From Actinomycetes bacterium (GTDB lineage: Bacteria > Actinomycetota > Thermoleophilia > Solirubrobacterales > Solirubrobacteraceae), in NCBI GenBank assembly GCA_023429855.1, contig JAEZDB010000515.1, positions 1-11,571 of the forward strand: a DNA stretch of 11,571 nucleotides. Reading direction: 5' to 3'. A program made the position numbers and the translations under genes. Under the pieces are notes generated by a model, which was not told the DNA's origin, did not search any database, and saw only the letters and a list, made by a program, of their open reading frames with translations. Positions 6,433 to 11,571 of this stretch are shown piece after piece; positions within the stretch are counted from its first letter, which is position 1; the number at the start of each line of letters is the position of its first letter.

Positions 6433-6444
6433 CGCAGGCGTAGT
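6429..6444. promoter_or_regulatory. 16-bp palindrome, candidate operator
   Basis: ACTACGC-AG-GCGTAGT is a perfect 7-bp inverted repeat with a 2-base centre. It lies in the 182-base divergent intergenic region and overlaps the candidate -10 of the HtaA-like gene. Such a placement suits a dimeric helix-turn-helix repressor. No regulator gene is present in the window. Confidence 0.4.
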
Positions 6445-6512
6445 TAGCTCGTGCGCCAGATGGCCAGGACGGACCCGGGCGCAGCGTGGTGATCGCGAGA
6501 CAGCGCGTGGCG

Positions 6513-6541
6513 TTGCCCGTTGACGAGATCGCGGCTAGTGT
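6513..6541 (+). promoter_or_regulatory. Housekeeping-type promoter, leaderless, for the DUF4352-like gene
   Basis: TTGCCC (6513-6518) and TAGTGT (6536-6541) are separated by exactly 17 bases, and the GTG start at 6548 follows the -10 after 6 bases. The start codon is therefore the expected +1. No SD is visible before the GTG. This is the best-formed promoter in the window. Confidence 0.6.
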
Positions 6542-6547
6542 GCCGTC

Positions 6548-7990
6548 GTGAGCGAGGAGACCACCCCGAACTCGGAACCGGTGACGATCACCAAGGCGGA
6601 CGAGCCACTGGCCCCGTCGCCTCTCGTATCGGGCGATAGTGCGGCCGGAGCGGCGTCGGTCAGCCTGACGATCTCGGTCGATCAGCTGCTCGGCATGCTC
6701 GCGGCGGCGCTCGTGCTCTTCGGGAGCTTCGGCACGTGGTTCGACGCCGGATTGATCGCCGTCTCCGGCATCAAGGGCGACGGGGTAATCACCCTGATCC
6801 TCGCGATTCTCGCTTTGCCGCCGATCATCCTCGGCCGGTGGCGGGGCGGCGTCTTTGGGCTTGGGGTCCTTGCGGTCGCGGTCGCGATCTACGACATCGG
6901 CCGCATCGCTTCGCTCAGCGCCGATGGCGACTTTTTTCAGGTGAGCGTTGGATGGGGGCTCGTCGCGGTCGCGATCGGTGCAACGGCACTTGCCGCTTGG
7001 GCCTTCTACGGGTTGTTGCAGGCGGCCGACAAGCGGCCTGCGGTCGCAGCCGGAGTGTTCGGTCTGGTCGGCCTTGCCGTGATGCTTACGCTTGCGGCGA
7101 CCGGCACCTTCGCCGACGCCGACGCTGAGGTCGCAAAGGAACCGAGCCCGCCGAGCGAGCCCGTAGCGGATGACGACGCAGACGGGTCGAAAGCCCCTGT
7201 GGCCTCAACACCCACAGCCTTGCTCTCGATCGGTGAGCAGGCTCGCCTGTCGGGCGCCAGAGACGTTGAAGTGGTGGTCACGCTCGAGCGCGTCGTCGAC
7301 CCGCTGGCCGGTGGCGAGTTCGACGCGCCGACGAGTGGGAAGCGCTTCGTGGGGGTGATGCTGCGCATCACCAACACGGGTGATGTGGCGTACGAGGACT
7401 CGCCGGGCAACGGCTCGAATCTCACCTACGGCGATGACCGCCAGGCAACGTCGTCGCTCGTTTCAGAAGGGCCGTGCTCCGGAGGTTTCTCGTCGAGCGT
7501 GAAGATCTCGCCGGGCGCCCGCCGCAAGGGCTGCATCGTCTTCGAGGTGCCGCGGGCCAACAAGATCAAGACCTTCCAGTTCACGCTCGACTCGGGCTTC
7601 GCCGACGAATCGGCCGAATGGAGCGTGCGGTCAGCGGATGGTTCGCGAAAGCCGCTGCGGCGTGCAGCTTCAAGCGCCCCAGGCGACGCGTCGACCTACG
7701 TGCCGCCTGCGGCCGAGTCGAGCTCCTCGGGTGGGGATGGGACGCATGCCTGCGACCAGAACATCTCGGCGGGCGCCGGGACCACGTGCGCGTTCGCCAA
7801 CGACGTCTTCCGCAGCTACGCCGCCGCCGTCCAGGCCGGCGGCGCATCCGATCAGAGCATCAGCGCGTACAGCGCAGCAGCGGGGCGATCGATCGACGTG
7901 TACTGCGGGTACGGCGGCGGCGACGTGACCTGCACTGGCGGCGACAATGCGCTGGTGACGTTTCCAAAGTGGGCCGCTGACGTCTACTAG
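6548..7990 (+). CDS. Five-TM membrane protein with DUF4352-like domain and four-Cys tail
   Basis: The protein has 480 residues from GTG. After an acidic cytosolic N-terminus (1-44) come about five hydrophobic helices (47-67, 80-97, 101-117, 133-157, 165-187), which would place the C-terminal half outside. An acidic Pro-rich linker (190-220) leads to a beta-rich domain (about 225-361) with GKRFVGVMLRITNTGD at 264-279, the usual look of DUF4352/telokin-like domains. It holds C310 and C329, probably paired. A Ser-rich linker (374-399) precedes a terminal domain (401-480) with C402, C414, C453 and C462, and the signatures CDQNISAGAGTTCAFANDV and CTGGDNALVTFP. I know a similar C-terminal module from actinobacterial surface proteins; its function is not known to me. 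A stress-sensing or envelope role is only a guess. Single gene with its own leaderless promoter, convergent with the next gene across 21 bases. Confidence 0.85.
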   Translation: MSEETTPNSEPVTITKADEPLAPSPLVSGDSAAGAASVSLTISVDQLLGMLAAALVLFGSFGTWFDAGLIAVSGIKGDGVITLILAILALPPIILGRWRGGVFGLGVLAVAVAIYDIGRIASLSADGDFFQVSVGWGLVAVAIGATALAAWAFYGLLQAADKRPAVAAGVFGLVGLAVMLTLAATGTFADADAEVAKEPSPPSEPVADDDADGSKAPVASTPTALLSIGEQARLSGARDVEVVVTLERVVDPLAGGEFDAPTSGKRFVGVMLRITNTGDVAYEDSPGNGSNLTYGDDRQATSSLVSEGPCSGGFSSSVKISPGARRKGCIVFEVPRANKIKTFQFTLDSGFADESAEWSVRSADGSRKPLRRAASSAPGDASTYVPPAAESSSSGGDGTHACDQNISAGAGTTCAFANDVFRSYAAAVQAGGASDQSISAYSAAAGRSIDVYCGYGGGDVTCTGGDNALVTFPKWAADVY

Positions 7991-8011
7991 CGCGAGCGAC
8001 CGGGGTCGGGA

Positions 8012-8584
8012 TCACCAGTCGTAGCAGGGTGGCAGCGGGACGTCGGGGTCATCCGAGCAGACGAGGTCGTCTGAGGCCTTCGTAATGCCGTCGTCGATGC
8101 CCTCGTTGTAGCCCGTCGCGCGTCCGACGCTGCTGCCGGCTGAGTACGCCTCATTGGCGCGGCGCGCGGCGGTCTGGCGCATGCGGCGGACCTCGGCCCG
8201 GTGCTTGGCGTTCATCCGCGTCGCTGCGCGATGCATGATCCGCAGACGCTGGGCCTTGTCCTCGGCGCCCTTCTTCGCGACGGCGATCGTGACCGCCTTC
8301 TTGACCGCGGCGGCCTGCTCCGTGGAGACCTGCTCGTCGGACTTGCGGGTGCCTTGGCCGACGAAGAAGCCAGCCGCACCGACCGCTGCGAGCAAGGCCA
8401 GACTCAGAACTCCAACCGCGAACCATCTTGACCAGCCTCGGCCTGTGGCGGGAGGGGCAGGGTTGTTGTCGGCGGCCAGCGGATCGATGTCGGAGACCGG
8501 TGCGTCGGTCGCGTCGGGTGGAGCGGGCGGTGCCAACTGCTCCACCGTCGGCTCGTCGGCTGGGTCTTCCTTGTCGATCGTCAT
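8012..8584 (-). CDS. Small single-TM protein with coiled coil and G-x3-G ladder
   Basis: The 190-residue protein has an acidic, Pro-rich cytosolic tail (1-48), one TM helix (about 53-76) and a charged Ala-rich helix predicted as coiled coil (about 82-147). A ladder of Gly at exact four-residue spacing follows (G150, G154, G158, G162, G166; GSSVGRATGYNEGIDDG), then a short acidic tail with C176 and C187. I do not recognise the family. The Gly ladder could pack helices closely or mediate oligomerisation, and the two tail Cys could form a disulfide if the C-terminus is outside. The frame is open upstream to 8800, but I chose ATG 8584: a GGGAGG SD (8601-8596) lies 11 bases before it, and the upstream part is Arg-rich, unlike the body. 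Divergent from aconitase, with 243 bases between starts. Confidence 0.7.
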   Translation of the reverse strand: MTIDKEDPADEPTVEQLAPPAPPDATDAPVSDIDPLAADNNPAPPATGRGWSRWFAVGVLSLALLAAVGAAGFFVGQGTRKSDEQVSTEQAAAVKKAVTIAVAKKGAEDKAQRLRIMHRAATRMNAKHRAEVRRMRQTAARRANEAYSAGSSVGRATGYNEGIDDGITKASDDLVCSDDPDVPLPPCYDW

Positions 8585-8742
8585 GGTTCGGCGAACCTCC
8601 CACAACGCGCCGTAACGTTTTCCGTCTTCGTCGACCAGCTGGACGAATCGTTGGGCGCCGCGGGATCGGGCTGAGGCGGAGCCGGCGCGACGGGGCACAC
8701 AAGCGTGGCGCGAGGTCCCCGGCGGCGGGTTCGCGTCCCCTG

Positions 8743-8748
8743 TAGGTT
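8743..8748 (+). promoter_or_regulatory. Candidate -10 element (TAGGTT) of the aconitase gene
   Basis: TAGGTT fits TAnnnT and is directly preceded by TG. Transcription from here would start near 8755 and leave a 5' leader of about 70 bases before the TTG at 8828. No -35 match is seen 17 bases upstream. Confidence 0.35.
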
Positions 8749-8816
8749 GGATGGCAGCTCTCGTCCGCCCTTCCACGACCTGTCGCGGCTCGCACTGCAC
8801 CTGCTGGCCCCGACCC

Positions 8817-8821
8817 AGGAG
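8817..8821 (+). promoter_or_regulatory. Shine-Dalgarno site that fixes the TTG start of aconitase
   Basis: AGGAG lies exactly 6 bases before the TTG at 8828. No other in-frame start nearby has such a site, and the upstream in-frame sequence is Arg/Pro-rich and unlike aconitase. This site decides the start. Confidence 0.75.
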
Positions 8822-8827
8822 CCACCT

Positions 8828-11563
<2,736 letters not shown>

Positions 11564-11571
11564 CGCGGGTG

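Noticed and set aside
3970..6447. Very long open frame on the plus strand (825 codons) running through the WxL-like gene and the HtaA-like gene
   Set aside because: It is Arg/His/Asp-rich in its first half and lies antisense to the HtaA-like gene in its second. It lacks a signal or family pattern and conflicts with two well-supported genes. This is an artefact of GC-rich codon use.
7997..8008. Short hairpin CGACC-GG-GGTCG between the convergent genes ending at 7990 and 8012
   Set aside because: It has only 5 bp with a 2-base loop and no T-run. It is too weak to call as a terminator.

Overview
This window looks like a chromosomal segment of a very high-GC actinobacterium. A Thermoleophilia/Solirubrobacterales-type organism is my best guess. 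The pointers are strong G/C bias at third codon positions, TAnnnT -10 elements placed 6-8 bases before start codons (typical of actinobacterial leaderless mRNAs), an HtaA-like beta-repeat secreted protein, and a Cys-containing C-terminal domain familiar from actinobacterial surface proteins. The lineage is inferred; no rRNA or tRNA gene is present.

Layout, left to right. (1) Minus strand, 1-1395: the possible 5' end of a gene running off the left edge, a membrane-anchored putative zinc peptidase (148-954), and a RidA/YjgF-family protein (1018-1395). (2) Plus strand, 1632-5215: four tightly overlapping genes that I read as a WxL-type cell-surface locus. In order they encode a small secreted WxL-like protein, a DUF916-type WxL-interacting protein with a C-terminal membrane anchor, a second small WxL-like protein, and a large protein with a six-blade Asp-box propeller fused to a C-terminal WxL-like domain. 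A GC hairpin follows. (3) Minus strand, 5256-6365: a secreted HtaA-like protein with an internal duplication, convergent with the WxL operon. (4) Plus strand, 6548-7990: a five-TM protein with a DUF4352-like domain and a four-Cys tail, preceded by a well-formed leaderless promoter. (5) Minus strand, 8012-8584: a small single-TM protein with a coiled coil and a G-x3-G ladder. (6) Plus strand, 8828-11563: a complete aconitate hydratase (AcnA) of the TCA cycle, starting at TTG.

The main interest is the WxL-like operon. WxL loci (small WxL + large WxL + DUF916 protein) are best known from low-GC Gram-positives such as Enterococcus, Listeria and Lactobacillus. Here the full set occurs in a high-GC genome, with added Cys pairs and a disulfide-studded propeller. 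By analogy, the WxL proteins would be secreted and held at the wall or membrane face by the DUF916 protein, displaying the propeller outside the cell. Seven of the nine full-length genes encode exported or membrane proteins; RidA and aconitase are the two cytosolic exceptions.

There is no gene-free stretch longer than 300 bases. The largest gaps are 1396-1631, 6366-6547 and 8585-8827, all between divergent genes. I saw no CRISPR array, insertion sequence, integrase or structural RNA gene.
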